Positions 9,910 through 19,825 of a stretch of 64,000 bases of DNA are shown piece by piece (within the stretch, counting starts at the first letter, position 1; every line of letters begins with the position of its first letter). The notes beneath the pieces were generated by a model that saw only the letters and a list, made by a program, of their open reading frames with translations, was not told where the DNA came from and did not search any database. The stretch is from Hyphomicrobium sp. (GTDB lineage: Bacteria; Pseudomonadota; Alphaproteobacteria; Rhizobiales; Hyphomicrobiaceae). Location: contig PERI01000004.1 in the NCBI GenBank assembly GCA_002928515.1, positions 1-64,000 on the forward strand, in the 5' to 3' direction. The translations under genes and the position numbers were made by a program.

Positions 9910-11313
9910 TTATTGCGGTGACACGATGATCGGGTCCGTTTCGATGGTGCGTTGACGCGACGTGGCGCCAAGTTCGCTAATCAGTCGGTAACCCAGCATG
10001 ACCGAAACGATGCCGAAAACAATGCCGCCGATCATGTTGCCTGCAAGAACGCCGCTCGCGCCGCCAAGTGCCGCGCCCGCCATGACAAATGGAACTGTGC
10101 CGATGGTCGCACGGCCCCAGTTGAGCAGGGTCGAATAGTGTGCGCGGCCCAGGGTATTGAAGACAGCGTTGGCAATAAACAATGCACCTAGGAATACAAA
10201 CAACGGCGATAGCCAACGGCAGAAGTAAACCAACAATTCTAATGCTACGCCTTCCACTTTGAAGGCCGATGCCAGAGGGTAAGCGAACAGGGCAAGTGCT
10301 GCCCAGGCAAAGCCCGTGAACGCGACCATGGTCCACAAGGACAGTGTCAAAACGCTGCGCATGCGATCTGGCAATCCGGCGCCGTAGTTTTGCCCGAGCA
10401 CGGGCCCGACGGACCCGGACAATGCGTAGATCGCGCCGAATGCAACAGGGATGATGCGACCGATGATGGCCCATCCGGCAACGGCACCGTCACCGAATGC
10501 CGACATGGCGGCAGTGACGTAGGCATTTCCCGCTGGGGTCGCGATGTTGGTCAGCACGGCTGGAATTGCGATGGCGGAAAAGGCGACCGAATCCTTTGTC
10601 AGAGTTGCCCATTTTGGGCGACCCATCAATTTGTGCACACCGATGACACCGTAGAGGCCAATGCCCATCACGCCGATGCGGGAGATGGCCGACGCAATAG
10701 CTGCGCCGTCGATGCCCCAGCCCATGTAGATGATAAACACAACATCGAGCGCCGTGTTCACAATCGCGCCGGTGAGCGTGACGTTCATGGCTCGGCGCGC
10801 ATCGCCGACCGAACGCAGGACTGCCGATGACGTGATACCCAGCGCGAGCATCGGCAACGTTGGCAGTAGGATTGTTAAGTAGCGGCTGGCGAGATCCAGC
10901 GCATGACCTTGTGCGCCGAGATAAACCAACATCGGCTCGATCAAAAGCCAAAGCACTAAGCTGAGGATCGCGGACACAACGAATGTCAAAACGTGGGCGT
11001 TGGTCGATAAACGCTTTGCGCGTACACGAAATCCGGCACCGAGTGCAGGCGAGACCAATGAGGTTGCCGCGATGGACAGGCCAATTCCAATCGACGTCGA
11101 AACGAACAGAATGGAACTGGCGTAGCCGACGGCCGCGATGATCGCTTCATCTCCGAGGCGCGAGAGGAAGTAGATATTGGCCAAGTCACCGGCAAAGATC
11201 GCCATCAGTCCGATGGCACCGGCACCGGTCATGACCAGGATGTGACGTAGAATAGATCCCGTCACGAATTTCGGCGGCACACCGTTGCGGCGTGTCGTTG
11301 CGTTGGTCGCCAT
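9910..11313 (-). CDS. MATE family multidrug/cation efflux transporter
   Basis: A 467-residue polytopic protein with about twelve hydrophobic helices and the two-lobe organisation of MATE exporters (for example GDLANIYFLSRLGDEAIIAAVGYASS in lobe one and AGWAIIGRIIPVAFGAIYALSG in lobe two). MATE proteins export cationic drugs or metabolites with Na+ or H+. The frame starts with TTG at 11316; the adjacent ATG at 11313 is preferred and has AGGA upstream. It lies downstream of recR on the same strand, 36 bp away, so it may be read through from that operon. The substrate is unknown. Confidence 0.9.
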   Translation of the reverse strand: MATNATTRRNGVPPKFVTGSILRHILVMTGAGAIGLMAIFAGDLANIYFLSRLGDEAIIAAVGYASSILFVSTSIGIGLSIAATSLVSPALGAGFRVRAKRLSTNAHVLTFVVSAILSLVLWLLIEPMLVYLGAQGHALDLASRYLTILLPTLPMLALGITSSAVLRSVGDARRAMNVTLTGAIVNTALDVVFIIYMGWGIDGAAIASAISRIGVMGIGLYGVIGVHKLMGRPKWATLTKDSVAFSAIAIPAVLTNIATPAGNAYVTAAMSAFGDGAVAGWAIIGRIIPVAFGAIYALSGSVGPVLGQNYGAGLPDRMRSVLTLSLWTMVAFTGFAWAALALFAYPLASAFKVEGVALELLVYFCRWLSPLFVFLGALFIANAVFNTLGRAHYSTLLNWGRATIGTVPFVMAGAALGGASGVLAGNMIGGIVFGIVSVMLGYRLISELGATSRQRTIETDPIIVSPQ

Positions 11314-11349
11314 CAAAAGTCCTTTTGCTACCTCATGGTAGCTGACAGA

Positions 11350-11955
11350 TCACAGCCTGCGACGCGCCTTAAACGCGGCAGCTAGTGTGCCGTCATCCAA
11401 ATAGTCGAGTTCTCCACCAACTGGAACGCCTTGCGCTAAGCGCGAGACAGCGACGCCCGTTGACGCGAGTTGGTCAGACACATAATGCGCGGTCGATTGG
11501 CCTTCGACTGTGGCATTCAGCGCCAGGAGTATCTCTTTGACGTGATCGCCGCCCGCTCGAGCGATCAGCGGCGAGATATTGAGTTGGTCGGGGCCAATGC
11601 CGTCGAGTGGCGATAAGTGTCCGCCGAGGACATGATAAAGTGCTGAGACAAAGCCCGCGCGTTCGAGCGCCCATAAGTCGCCAACGTCTTCGACGACGAC
11701 AATCATCGTTTGATCGCGGCGCGGGTCTTGGCAGATGCTGCATGGAGAAACGGTATCGAGATTGCCACATTGAGGGCACTGCGCGATTTTATCGACGGCC
11801 TGCTGTAGCGCTTGGGTGAGGGGGATCAAGAGTTCGTTGCGACGCTTCAGCAAGGCAAGGACGGCTTTGCGACCCGAACGCGGTCCAAGGCCGGGCAAGC
11901 GTGAAAGAAGTTGCACGAGCCGTTCGATTTCAGGGCCAGCGATTTTCTTCGACAT
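11350..11955 (-). CDS. recR: Recombination mediator protein RecR
   Basis: Acts with RecO and RecF to load RecA on gapped DNA. The 201-residue product has a helix-hairpin-helix ([15 protein letters not shown]), a four-cysteine zinc finger (Cys60, 63, 72, 75) and a Toprim domain starting near residue 83 ([18 protein letters not shown]). The frame opens further upstream, but [13 protein letters not shown] at 11955 matches the family N-terminus. It follows ybaB and dnaX, the conserved bacterial order. Confidence 0.95.
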   Translation of the reverse strand: MSKKIAGPEIERLVQLLSRLPGLGPRSGRKAVLALLKRRNELLIPLTQALQQAVDKIAQCPQCGNLDTVSPCSICQDPRRDQTMIVVVEDVGDLWALERAGFVSALYHVLGGHLSPLDGIGPDQLNISPLIARAGGDHVKEILLALNATVEGQSTAHYVSDQLASTGVAVSRLAQGVPVGGELDYLDDGTLAAAFKARRRL

Positions 11956-12041
11956 GAGGTGAGCTACGGATTGGAGACTGCGTTCGATGTGTCGAACGAG
12001 CAAATAATAGGCGTGGTAGTGCGCATCGGGATTGAGACGAC

Positions 12042-12362
12042 TTAAAATAGTTTCATGCCGGGCGGCAGTGGCAAGCCGCCAGTGACTTCGGCCATTTTCG
12101 CTTGCATGGCGGTATCGGCTTTGACGCGGGCGTCGGATGCGGCGGCGACGATGAGGTCTTCGAGAATTTCAGCTTCACCCGGCGTCATGAGGCTCGGATC
12201 GATACTGACGCGCTTGACCTCGCCCTTACCGTCGACTGTCACCTTCACTAATCCGCCACCCGACTGGCCTTCGATCTCGGCGCGGCCGAGTTCCTCTTGC
12301 ACTTCTTTCAAGCGCGCCTGCATTTGGCCGACTTGCTTCATCATGCCCATTAAGTCTTTCAT
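12042..12362 (-). CDS. YbaB/EbfC family nucleoid-associated protein
   Basis: A 106-residue small DNA-binding protein: a Met-rich N-terminal helix ([18 protein letters not shown]), a central beta-sheet ([23 protein letters not shown]), and a C-terminal helix ending in a Pro/Gly tail. Family members form dimeric tweezers that bind DNA. It lies between dnaX and recR, the usual arrangement. GAGG is placed well before the ATG. Confidence 0.95.
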   Translation of the reverse strand: MKDLMGMMKQVGQMQARLKEVQEELGRAEIEGQSGGGLVKVTVDGKGEVKRVSIDPSLMTPGEAEILEDLIVAAASDARVKADTAMQAKMAEVTGGLPLPPGMKLF

Positions 12363-12414
12363 GCGCGTCCTCTGCGGTTTGAGATGTGAGATGTTTCACA
12401 AGAAACGATTGCGA

Positions 12415-14241
12415 TCAGCCGGTTTTGCTTTCGTCATCGCTCGCGGCATCCGAGATGCTTGGAATGGCGCGAACATCGGTAATTTTAGCGTCGGGGAAAG
12501 CTGCGAATACGGCTTGAACAGCGGGGTGCGATTTCAATTTTTCAAGTTCGGCTGCCTCGCGTGCTCGGCGCACATCGCCGATGGCTGGCGCGCCTGCTGA
12601 TTTCGACAATACGACCACCCAGCGTCGGCCTGTCCACGCGTTGAGCTTTTCACGCAGATCATTGGCGATTTCGGGTGGTGCGCCGGGCAACAGGAAGATG
12701 TCGATCGAGCCTGCGGTCGCGTCGAATTTTACGAGGCTGACGTGGTCTTCAAGGTGCATTTTGAGTTTGGCATCTCGTTTGGTGCCGACGAGGGCCACAA
12801 CTTCGGCAAACGAGCGCGGGTCGTTGGACGATATGGGCAGTGTGGGTGCTGCGACCTGGTCAACGTCCTCTAAGCCGAGGGCGTCTTGCTCCAGACCGAG
12901 ATCGTCTACGACGCTGTCGGTATCGTCATCCATGTCTATCGAACCGATGACGTGGATTGGAAGCGCGTTGAGCGGTCCGCGTGGGCTTTCGATTTCGCTC
13001 GGTGGTTCTGATAATGGCGCGCGACGCGTGGGGACACTTGCGCCACCTAACGTGCGGATCAATTCGTCGGGCGTGGGCAAGTCCGATGTGTAAGCGAGAC
13101 GGATTAGCACCATTTCGGCGGCGATCCGCGGATGGGGTGCGCGGGCCGTTTCCTCGATGCCCTTCAGCAGCATTTGCCATGCGCGCGACAGATATGCCAT
13201 CGATAGGCGTCCGGCGAGAGATGCGCCGCGCTGTTTTTCCTCCGACGATAGCGCTTCGCCCGCTGGCTCCTCGCCCACCGCTTTGATGCGGGCGATAACG
13301 TGAACGGCTTCTGCTAAGTCGGAAATAATTTGCGAGGCTTCTGCGCCGTCTTGATGCAAAGCATCAAAGGCAGAAAGCGCTGCTGCGGTATCGCCGCGAA
13401 ACAGATGTTCGGCCAAATCGAAGATGCGCGCGCGGTCGGCAAGGCCCAGCATGTTGCGCACATCGAGCGCCGTGACATGACCTTCGCCCATGGCAATTGC
13501 TTGATCGAGGATCGACAGGCCGTCGCGCACCGAGCCTTCGGCAGCGCGCGCGATCAGCGCCAGCGCATCGTCATCTGCGCGGGCGTGTTCGGCGGCAACG
13601 ATTTTTTTGAAATGCGTGACAAGCACAGGCTGGTCAACGCGGCGCAGATCGAAGCGCTGGCAGCGCGACAACACTGTAACAGGGACTTTGCGGATTTCTG
13701 TGGTCGCGAAGATAAAGCGGACGTGGCCGGGCGGTTCTTCCAACGTTTTGAGGAGCGCATTGAATGCGCCCTTCGAGAGCATGTGAACTTCGTCGATGAT
13801 GTACACTTTGGTGCGGGCAATGAGCGGCATGTACTGCGCGCTTTCGATCAGCTCGCGAATGTTATCGACGCCGGTATTGGAGGCAGCGTCGATCTCGAAC
13901 ACGTCGGGATGGCGGCCTTCCATGATTTCGCGGCAATGACTGCCAAGCTCGGGCATATCGATCGTCGGTTTGTCGATGCCTGGCGCTTCGTAATTCAATG
14001 CCCGCGCGAGGATGCGGGCCGTCGTCGTTTTGCCGACGCCGCGCACGCCGGTCAGCATATAGCCTTGGGCGATGCGGCCTGATGCAAACGCATTGCGTAG
14101 CGTTGTGACCATGGCCGACTGGCCGATGAGATCGTCGAAGGATTGCGGGCGATATTTGCGGGCGAGCACAACGTAAGGCTTGGCGCTTATGTCTGCGCTT
14201 GGGCTATCGTCTGCGCCGCTGGAGGATTTCTTTTTGGCCAT
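12415..14241 (-). CDS. dnaX: DNA polymerase III subunit gamma/tau
   Basis: Clamp-loader ATPase of the replisome, 608 residues. Walker A is GVRGVGKT (65-72), Walker B is DEVH (150-153), and the sensor region is FATTEIRKVPVTVLSRCQRFDLRR. In the zinc-module region only Cys103 (SHCREI) remains of the usual four cysteines, which I recall as common in alphaproteobacteria. The long acidic/Pro-rich linker and C-terminal domain fit the tau part. I did not find an obvious programmed-frameshift site by eye. It is first of a dnaX-ybaB-recR run and lies just downstream of the SRP RNA gene. Confidence 0.95.
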   Translation of the reverse strand: MAKKKSSSGADDSPSADISAKPYVVLARKYRPQSFDDLIGQSAMVTTLRNAFASGRIAQGYMLTGVRGVGKTTTARILARALNYEAPGIDKPTIDMPELGSHCREIMEGRHPDVFEIDAASNTGVDNIRELIESAQYMPLIARTKVYIIDEVHMLSKGAFNALLKTLEEPPGHVRFIFATTEIRKVPVTVLSRCQRFDLRRVDQPVLVTHFKKIVAAEHARADDDALALIARAAEGSVRDGLSILDQAIAMGEGHVTALDVRNMLGLADRARIFDLAEHLFRGDTAAALSAFDALHQDGAEASQIISDLAEAVHVIARIKAVGEEPAGEALSSEEKQRGASLAGRLSMAYLSRAWQMLLKGIEETARAPHPRIAAEMVLIRLAYTSDLPTPDELIRTLGGASVPTRRAPLSEPPSEIESPRGPLNALPIHVIGSIDMDDDTDSVVDDLGLEQDALGLEDVDQVAAPTLPISSNDPRSFAEVVALVGTKRDAKLKMHLEDHVSLVKFDATAGSIDIFLLPGAPPEIANDLREKLNAWTGRRWVVVLSKSAGAPAIGDVRRAREAAELEKLKSHPAVQAVFAAFPDAKITDVRAIPSISDAASDDESKTG

Positions 14242-14341
14242 GGTCCCTTCTTCGACCTTTCGCCCGAAGGGCCAGGGAGCAAGGCAACCCGCAGCGGGTT
14301 ACGCCCCCGCAGTGGGCCAGGGCCCGCGAGCGGCAGAAAAC

Positions 14342-14438
14342 AAGGAGGCTGGCGAACGACCCGAGTTCAAAATCGTTAGGGCTGCTTCCTTCCGGACCTG
14401 ACCCGGTTGGCGACGAATTCGTCCGCCGCCAACCTCCC
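14342..14438 (-). ncRNA. ffs: Signal recognition particle RNA, small bacterial type (4.5S)
   Basis: On the minus strand the invariant core GTCAGGTCCGGAAGGAAGC is present near 14384-14404 and is flanked by extended complementary arms. The 5' end GGGAGGTTGGCG pairs with a 3' CGCCAGCCTCCTT, giving the long single hairpin with symmetric and asymmetric internal loops expected of the short SRP RNA. Its length is about 97 nt. This RNA binds Ffh and targets membrane proteins to FtsY. It lies just upstream of dnaX on the same strand. The ends are set from the pairing and are uncertain by a few bases. Confidence 0.92.
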
Positions 14439-14739
14439 AGAGACTATAATAAGGGTATGGGGGCGCAGCACAACCCGTGCCTGATTGGTAGGCAGTGATG
14501 CCGCACGCATAATTACAATATATTTCATCCTATGACTGTGCATTTATCGCGATATTGCCCTTTCAAATTTCAGTCGCGATCCCCAGTTAGAGTTAGATAT
14601 GCAGATCAGCTCTGCCTATGACTGGCTGGCTGCGCATATCAAACTGATCTATTTCACGATCTCAGTTCAGTCTTGGCGCGACCTGCACCACAGATATGGG
14701 ATCGAATTCGCAATCACATTCAGTAGAAGGAAGCGGCGC
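14439..14739. other. Divergent intergenic region between the SRP RNA gene and the molybdenum hydroxylase operon
   Basis: About 300 bp without a supported gene. The left part holds the SRP RNA promoter. The middle is AT-rich and holds a 10-bp palindrome TATCGCGATA (14545-14554), with TCGCGAT repeated about 25 bp further on. The right part should contain the promoter of the 2Fe-2S subunit gene, but no clear -35/-10 pair stands out. An in-frame extension of the 2Fe-2S gene to 14599 lacks family similarity and is not used. Confidence 0.5.
14446..14473 (-). promoter_or_regulatory. Probable sigma-70 promoter for the SRP RNA
   Basis: On the minus strand, TTGTGC (14473-14468) and TATTAT (14451-14446) are 16 bases apart. 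The -10 ends seven bases before the deduced RNA 5' end at 14438. It could also drive dnaX by read-through. Confidence 0.55.
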
Positions 14740-15195
14740 ATGGCCATGACCGTCACGATCAACGGCAAGAAAACGTCGGTCGACGCCGATCCCGAAACGC
14801 CGCTGCTGTGGGTTTTGCGCGACGAACTGAAATTGACCGGCACCAAATTTGGCTGTGGGGCGGCCCTGTGCGGTGCGTGCACCGTGCATCTCGATGGCGA
14901 AGCCGTGCGTTCGTGCCAAATTCAGGCGCGCGATTGCGATGGACGCGAGGTCACGACGATTGAGGGTTTGAGCGGGGATGTTGCTAAAGCTGTGCAAAAT
15001 GCCTGGTTAAAGCTCGATGTCGTGCAGTGCGGCTATTGTCAGCCAGGGCAGATCATGTCGGCTGTTGGTTTGCTCAATCAAATTCCCAAGCCCACCGACG
15101 ACGACATCAATAAGGCGATGGATGGCAATGTGTGCCGCTGCGCCACGTATCATCGTATTCGTGCAGCGATCCATGAAGCGGCGAATTCGGCGTGA
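14740..15195 (+). CDS. (2Fe-2S)-binding subunit of a molybdenum hydroxylase (IorA-like)
   Basis: Small electron-transfer subunit of xanthine-oxidase-family enzymes, 151 residues. The N-terminal plant-ferredoxin-type cluster ligands are Cys39, 44, 47 and 59 (CGAALCGAC...C). The C-terminal helical cluster ligands are Cys97, 100, 132 and 134 (CGYC...CRC). Electrons would pass from the Mo centre of the large subunit (15904-18114) through these clusters to the cytochrome encoded next. GAAGG lies upstream of the ATG. Isoquinoline 1-oxidoreductase and aldehyde oxidoreductases share this architecture, so the substrate is open. Confidence 0.92.
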   Translation: MAMTVTINGKKTSVDADPETPLLWVLRDELKLTGTKFGCGAALCGACTVHLDGEAVRSCQIQARDCDGREVTTIEGLSGDVAKAVQNAWLKLDVVQCGYCQPGQIMSAVGLLNQIPKPTDDDINKAMDGNVCRCATYHRIRAAIHEAANSA

Positions 15196-15253
15196 GCTGA
15201 AGCGTCGCTTTTCTATTGCCGACTGTGCGCGCATTGATTTGGAGACTACCGGT

Positions 15254-15877
15254 ATGCGATGGCTGCGATCATTCCCAAACTTTCTTCCTGTTGTTGCGGC
15301 TTTAGCTATCGGGGGCGCAGGTTTTTTATTGCAGCCTTCCGCACATATCTCACCACAGTCCGCCCCTGTGCAGGTTGCGGCAGCTCATGCCGCTGCGCCA
15401 AGCGGTGACTTGTTTGCCCCAGTGGCTGCCGTGCTCCGTCACCCGCGTTGCATGAACTGCCATCCGCGTGATGACCGCCCGCGTCAGGGCGATGACCGGC
15501 ATCCGCATTTGCAGAATGTCGTGCGCGGTGAGGACAACCTTGGCTTTGTGAATGCGCGTTGCACGGCCTGTCATCGCGACGAGAACAATAATTTTTCAGG
15601 CGTGCCCGGCGCACCGAACTGGCATCTGGCACCGTTGTCGATGGGTTGGAATGGTTTGGGCGATGCCGATCTGTGCACGACGCTAAAAGATGAAAGCAAA
15701 AACGGCGGCAAAGATATCGCTGCGCTTGTCGAGCACATGGAGAAGGATGCGCTCGTGCTGTGGGGATGGGCGCCGGGTGGCGACCGCACACCTGTGACGC
15801 CACCGCATCCGGAATTTATCACGCAATTGAAAGCTTGGGCGGACGCTGGTGCGCCGTGCCCGACAGCTGCGAAGTAA
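15254..15877 (+). CDS. Di-heme c-type cytochrome of the molybdenum hydroxylase operon
   Basis: The 207-residue protein has an N-terminal membrane anchor or signal (about residues 9-26) and two heme-binding motifs: CMNCH (66-70) and CTACH (103-107). It therefore acts in the periplasm. It is encoded between the 2Fe-2S and Mo subunits, which makes it the likely electron acceptor of the enzyme, passing electrons to the respiratory chain. The frame is open upstream across the 2Fe-2S gene, but ATG 15254, preceded by GGAG, gives a normal signal sequence. No axial-ligand assignment is attempted. Confidence 0.85.
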   Translation: MRWLRSFPNFLPVVAALAIGGAGFLLQPSAHISPQSAPVQVAAAHAAAPSGDLFAPVAAVLRHPRCMNCHPRDDRPRQGDDRHPHLQNVVRGEDNLGFVNARCTACHRDENNNFSGVPGAPNWHLAPLSMGWNGLGDADLCTTLKDESKNGGKDIAALVEHMEKDALVLWGWAPGGDRTPVTPPHPEFITQLKAWADAGAPCPTAAK

Positions 15878-15903
15878 CTTTTTCTTTTTTCTGCGAGGAT
15901 CGC

Positions 15904-18114
15904 ATGACACAGCCCCTGACAAAAATTTTCGCGATGCCGCCGGTTAAGATGCCAGATGCATCGCGCCGATCTTTCTTGAAAATATCGGGCGGCGTGGGCG
16001 CCGGGCTTATTTTGGGTCTGGCTGCTCCGGTGGCGAATTTGGGTGGTGCTGCGGTGGCAAAGGGTGCCGAACTCGCGCCTAATCCGTTTTTGAAGATTTC
16101 TCCCGATAACGTCGTGACCGTCATCATCAAGCATCTCGATAAGGGCCAAGGTGCTGCGACGGGCTTGGCAACTTTGGTTGCAGAGGAACTCGATGCGTCT
16201 CACGAACAGATCAAGACCGAATTCGCACCGGCCGATCCGGTAAAGTACAAGAACAGCGCGTTCGGCGTGCAGGGCGTCGGTGGATCGACAGGACTGTCTA
16301 ATTCTTACGAGCAGTATCGATCAGCCGGAGCAGCAGCGCGGGCGATGATCGTTGCCGCGGCGGCGCGCAGTTGGGGCGTCAAGGCAGCGGAGATTACCGT
16401 CAAAGGGGGTGTGGTTTCGCATGCCTCAGGCAAGTCGGCCACTTTAGGTGAGTTGGCGGAGAAGGCCGCCGCTGAGGCCGTGCCTGACAAGCCGGTTTTG
16501 AAGGATGCCAAGGACTTCGTTTACATCGGCAAAAAGTTTGCGCGCGTCGATAGTCCGTCGAAAGTCAATGGAACGGCGACGTACACCTTCGATCATCAGT
16601 TCGACGGCATGCTGGTTGCGACCATAGCACGGCCACCGATGTTCGGTGCCAAAGTTGCTTCCTTTGATGCCAGCGACGCTGAAAAAATCAAAGGAGTCGT
16701 GAAGGTTCTCCAGGTTCCGCAAGGCATTGCGGTTTTGGCTGAGACGACGTGGGCCGCGTTGCAAGCTCAGCGCGCACTGAAAGTGACATGGGACGAGAGT
16801 GCTGCCGAGAAGCGCGGCTCGGATGAGTTGGTCGCGGAATATAAGGCACTGCTCGACAAGCCCGGTGCCGTTGCCAAAGAGACAGGCAAGCTCGATGAGG
16901 CTTTCAAGTCGGCTGCAAAAGTCATCGAGGCTGATTTCGAATTTCCATATTTGGCGCACGCGCCGATGGAGCCGATGGATTGCGTCATCCAGTTCGATGG
17001 GTCGAAGGCCGATATTTGGACGGGGTCGCAGTTGCAAACCGTCGATCATGGAACTGCGTGTGCGACGCTTGGGCTGAAGCCTGAGTCCGTTAACTTGCAC
17101 ACCGTGTGGGCGGGCGGATCGTTTGGAAGGCGCGCGATTGCCGATGCGCATTATGTGAAAGAGGCCTGCGACATCGCGAAATCGTATGGCAAGGCGGTCC
17201 CTATCAAAGTGATTTGGACGCGTGAGGACGACATCAAGGGCGGTTGGTATCGCCCGATCTACGTACATCGCATCAAAGCTGGTCTCGACGCGCAAGGAAA
17301 TGTTGTCGCGTGGCTGCATCGTATTGTCGGGCAATCGATTGCCGCGGGTACGCCTTTTGAAGCCGTGATGGTGAAAGATGGCGTCGATGGCACGTCTGTC
17401 GAAGGTGCGAATAATTTGCCGTACGCGATCCCGAATATGCGGGTTGATTTGCACACGACGAAGGGCGGTGTGCCGGTGTTGTGGTGGCGCTCGGTTGGTT
17501 CGACGCATACCGCGCAATCGACCGAACACATGATCGACATTCTGGCCAAGGAAGCAGGCAAAGATCCGGTCGAATTCCGTCTCGCGCTTTTGAAGGATAA
17601 GCCACGCCATGTTGGCGCACTAAAACTTGCGGTTGAGAAATCCGGTTGGGGATCTCCACTGCCTGAGGGCATGTATCGCGGCGTTGCTGTGCATGAGAGT
17701 TTTGCGTCTTACGTCGCAAACGTCGTCGAAGTCTCCTTGAACGATGATGGCACGCCGAAAGTGCATCGCGTCGTCTGCACGATCGATTGCGGCGTGGCGG
17801 TCAATCCGGATGTGGTCGCCGCGCAGATGGAAGGCGGCATTGGCTATGGTCTAGGTGCTGCTTTGAAAGGTGCGATTACGCTGAAGGGCGGGACGGTCGA
17901 ACAAGGCAATTTTGACGGTTACGATGTGCTGCGTATGTCGGAGATGCCGAAGGTCGAAGTGTATATCGTGCCATCGACAGAAGCGCCGACGGGCGTCGGC
18001 GAACCAGGTACTCCTGTTGTTGGCCCTGCTGTCGCCAATGCACTGTTGTGGGGCACCGGTGTGCGCACAACTGTCCTGCCGATGAATAAGCAGAAATACA
18101 AAGTGCAAAGCTAA
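15904..18114 (+). CDS. Molybdopterin-binding subunit of a molybdenum hydroxylase (IorB-like), Tat-exported
   Basis: Catalytic large subunit of 736 residues, in the length range of the IorB/aldehyde-oxidase class that carries an N-terminal Tat leader. The twin-arginine motif SRRSFLK (Arg21-Arg22) precedes a hydrophobic stretch. Mo-cofactor segments include [10 protein letters not shown] and [17 protein letters not shown], the latter holding the conserved Glu near the C-terminus. With the 2Fe-2S protein and the di-heme cytochrome it would form a periplasmic oxidoreductase of N-heterocycles or aldehydes. Cofactor maturation is probably by the XdhC and MocA-like proteins at 50.6-52.2 kb. The substrate cannot be read from sequence. 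Confidence 0.9.
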   Translation: MTQPLTKIFAMPPVKMPDASRRSFLKISGGVGAGLILGLAAPVANLGGAAVAKGAELAPNPFLKISPDNVVTVIIKHLDKGQGAATGLATLVAEELDASHEQIKTEFAPADPVKYKNSAFGVQGVGGSTGLSNSYEQYRSAGAAARAMIVAAAARSWGVKAAEITVKGGVVSHASGKSATLGELAEKAAAEAVPDKPVLKDAKDFVYIGKKFARVDSPSKVNGTATYTFDHQFDGMLVATIARPPMFGAKVASFDASDAEKIKGVVKVLQVPQGIAVLAETTWAALQAQRALKVTWDESAAEKRGSDELVAEYKALLDKPGAVAKETGKLDEAFKSAAKVIEADFEFPYLAHAPMEPMDCVIQFDGSKADIWTGSQLQTVDHGTACATLGLKPESVNLHTVWAGGSFGRRAIADAHYVKEACDIAKSYGKAVPIKVIWTREDDIKGGWYRPIYVHRIKAGLDAQGNVVAWLHRIVGQSIAAGTPFEAVMVKDGVDGTSVEGANNLPYAIPNMRVDLHTTKGGVPVLWWRSVGSTHTAQSTEHMIDILAKEAGKDPVEFRLALLKDKPRHVGALKLAVEKSGWGSPLPEGMYRGVAVHESFASYVANVVEVSLNDDGTPKVHRVVCTIDCGVAVNPDVVAAQMEGGIGYGLGAALKGAITLKGGTVEQGNFDGYDVLRMSEMPKVEVYIVPSTEAPTGVGEPGTPVVGPAVANALLWGTGVRTTVLPMNKQKYKVQS

Positions 18115-18126
18115 CGAAGCGCCGCT

Positions 18127-18876
18127 TTAGATGCAGCGTCCGCCATCAACTTCGATGGCGACGCCGGTGATGAAGGCGCTTGCGGGGTCTGCGAGGAAGA
18201 GCGCGGCGTTGGCAATGTCGGACGGTTTCGACATGCGGCCAAGCGGAATGCCGCCAACGAATTTTGCGCGATTGTCGGGTGTGTCAGGCATCCCCATAAA
18301 ATCTTCAAGCATACCGGTTTCGCCGATGACCGGGTTGATGGCGTTGACGCGAATGTTTTTAGCGGCGAGTTCGGCGGCCATGGATTTTGTCAGCGTGATC
18401 ACTGCGCCTTTCGATCCGTTGTACCAGGTGAGGCCGGGGCGTGGGCGAAGTCCAGCCGTTGAGGCGGTGTTGATGATGACGCCGCCACCGCGCTTTTCCA
18501 GTTCGGGAACCGCTGACAGTGTCGCCAGATAAATCGCTTTGACGTTGACGGCATAGATGCTGTCGAACTCTGCTTCCGTAACAGTCATAAGCGACTGGTT
18601 CTTGTGCGTGATGCCTGCGTTGTTGACGAGGATATCAAGCCCGCCGAATTGTGAGATGGCTTTGGCGACCATCGCATCGACGTCGGCGCGTTTCGTGACA
18701 TCGGTTGTGATGGCGACGGTTGTGTTGCCAATATCTTTGGCAAGCGCTGCGGCGGCATCGCCGTTGAGGTCGGCGATCACCACTTGAGCGCCTTCAGCGG
18801 CATAGCGTTCGACGATGCCGCGGCCAAAGCCCGACGCGCCGCCGGTGACAATTGCGATTTTGCCTGCAAGCCGCAT
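18127..18876 (-). CDS. SDR family NAD(P)-dependent oxidoreductase
   Basis: A classical short-chain dehydrogenase/reductase of 249 residues. The nucleotide-binding motif is TGGASGFG (11-18), the NNAG motif is at 85-88, and catalytic Ser140, Tyr152 and Lys156 (YNGSK) are intact. Asp36 after the second beta strand (VVIADLNGD) suggests NAD(H) preference. It lies 8 bp after pheA on the same strand, so it is probably last in a kdsB-pheA-SDR operon. The substrate is unknown. It converges on the molybdenum enzyme gene, with 12 bp between the stops. Confidence 0.9.
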   Translation of the reverse strand: MRLAGKIAIVTGGASGFGRGIVERYAAEGAQVVIADLNGDAAAALAKDIGNTTVAITTDVTKRADVDAMVAKAISQFGGLDILVNNAGITHKNQSLMTVTEAEFDSIYAVNVKAIYLATLSAVPELEKRGGGVIINTASTAGLRPRPGLTWYNGSKGAVITLTKSMAAELAAKNIRVNAINPVIGETGMLEDFMGMPDTPDNRAKFVGGIPLGRMSKPSDIANAALFLADPASAFITGVAIEVDGGRCI

Positions 18877-18884
18877 TGTGCGTT

Positions 18885-19799
18885 TTATCCCGGCTGCTTG
18901 CGCGGCACTTGTCCGCTCGCTGCCAATTCTGCTGCTTCGCGACGATACGGGCTTGCGGGATACGTGCCGAGGATCGTCATTTCGTTGGAGAAGAACGACA
19001 GCTCCTCCAATGCGAGTTGCACCGGTCGCTCGACAGGATGGCCTTCGATGTCGGAAAAAAACATCGTGGCGTTGAACGTGCCTTCGGTCTGATAGCTTTC
19101 AAGCTTCGTCATGTTGACACTGTTGGTCGCGAAACCGCCCAGCGCTTTGTAGAGCGCCGCAGGCACGTTGCGCACGCGGAACACGAACGTCGTAATGACA
19201 GGGCCGTCACCGGGTTCGGCATCGTCTGGCTCGCGCGCGAGAACGACAAAGCGCGTCGTGTTGTGAACTTCGTCTTCCATATCGGATTTGAGGATTTCCA
19301 AGCCGTAGATTTCGGCGGCCAGACGCGAGGCGATGGCCGCTGTGGTGAGATCATCGCTTTCGGAAACGAGACGCGCGGAGCCTGCGGTGTCGGCTTCCGG
19401 CACCGGCTTCAAGCCGAGTTTGCGTAACGTCGTGCGGCATTGCCCCAGCGCTTGCGTGTGGCTCATGACGCGCTTGAGCGATTGCAACGTTGCGCCGGGC
19501 TTGGCCATCAATTGATGACGTACGCGCAGGAAATGTTCAGCGACGATGAACAGGCCGGCGTCAGGCAACAAGTGATGGATATCGGCGACACGACCGGCGA
19601 CAGAATTTTCAATCGGGATCATGGCGTAGAGCGCGTCGCCAGATTTGACGGCGGCCAACGCGTCTTCAAAGGTCGGATAGGCGACAGCTTCCAGATCTGG
19701 AAATGCCTCACGCGCAGCCAAGTGAGAGTTGGCGCCGGGCTCTCCTTGGTAGGAGATTTTTTGCTGAGCGCCGGTGGTCGATTGCGATGCCTGCGACAT
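18885..19799 (-). CDS. pheA: Prephenate dehydratase
   Basis: Converts prephenate to phenylpyruvate in phenylalanine synthesis. The 304-residue product has the N-terminal periplasmic-binding-like catalytic fold (YQGEPGANSHLAAREAFP), the catalytic NTTRF motif and a C-terminal ACT domain (VNMTKLESYQTEGTFNATMF) for feedback by phenylalanine. There is no chorismate mutase domain, so it is the monofunctional type. It follows kdsB by 26 bp; kdsB-pheA next to a cycM-type cytochrome is a familiar alphaproteobacterial order. Confidence 0.93.
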   Translation of the reverse strand: MSQASQSTTGAQQKISYQGEPGANSHLAAREAFPDLEAVAYPTFEDALAAVKSGDALYAMIPIENSVAGRVADIHHLLPDAGLFIVAEHFLRVRHQLMAKPGATLQSLKRVMSHTQALGQCRTTLRKLGLKPVPEADTAGSARLVSESDDLTTAAIASRLAAEIYGLEILKSDMEDEVHNTTRFVVLAREPDDAEPGDGPVITTFVFRVRNVPAALYKALGGFATNSVNMTKLESYQTEGTFNATMFFSDIEGHPVERPVQLALEELSFFSNEMTILGTYPASPYRREAAELAASGQVPRKQPG

Positions 19800-19825
19800 G
19801 GATTGAACGCTTTGGTTGGATGTGA

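Noticed and set aside
13330..14082. A 250-codon plus-strand ORF opposite dnaX
   Set aside because: It covers the conserved ATPase core of dnaX in antisense and shows no family signature.
14199..14498. Three overlapping short plus-strand ORFs over the SRP RNA gene
   Set aside because: They cover a structured RNA gene on the other strand and the start of dnaX, and have no protein signature.
16444..17610. A 388-codon minus-strand ORF opposite the Mo hydroxylase large subunit
   Set aside because: The opposite strand encodes a complete, motif-bearing enzyme; the antisense product has the composition of a frame shadow.
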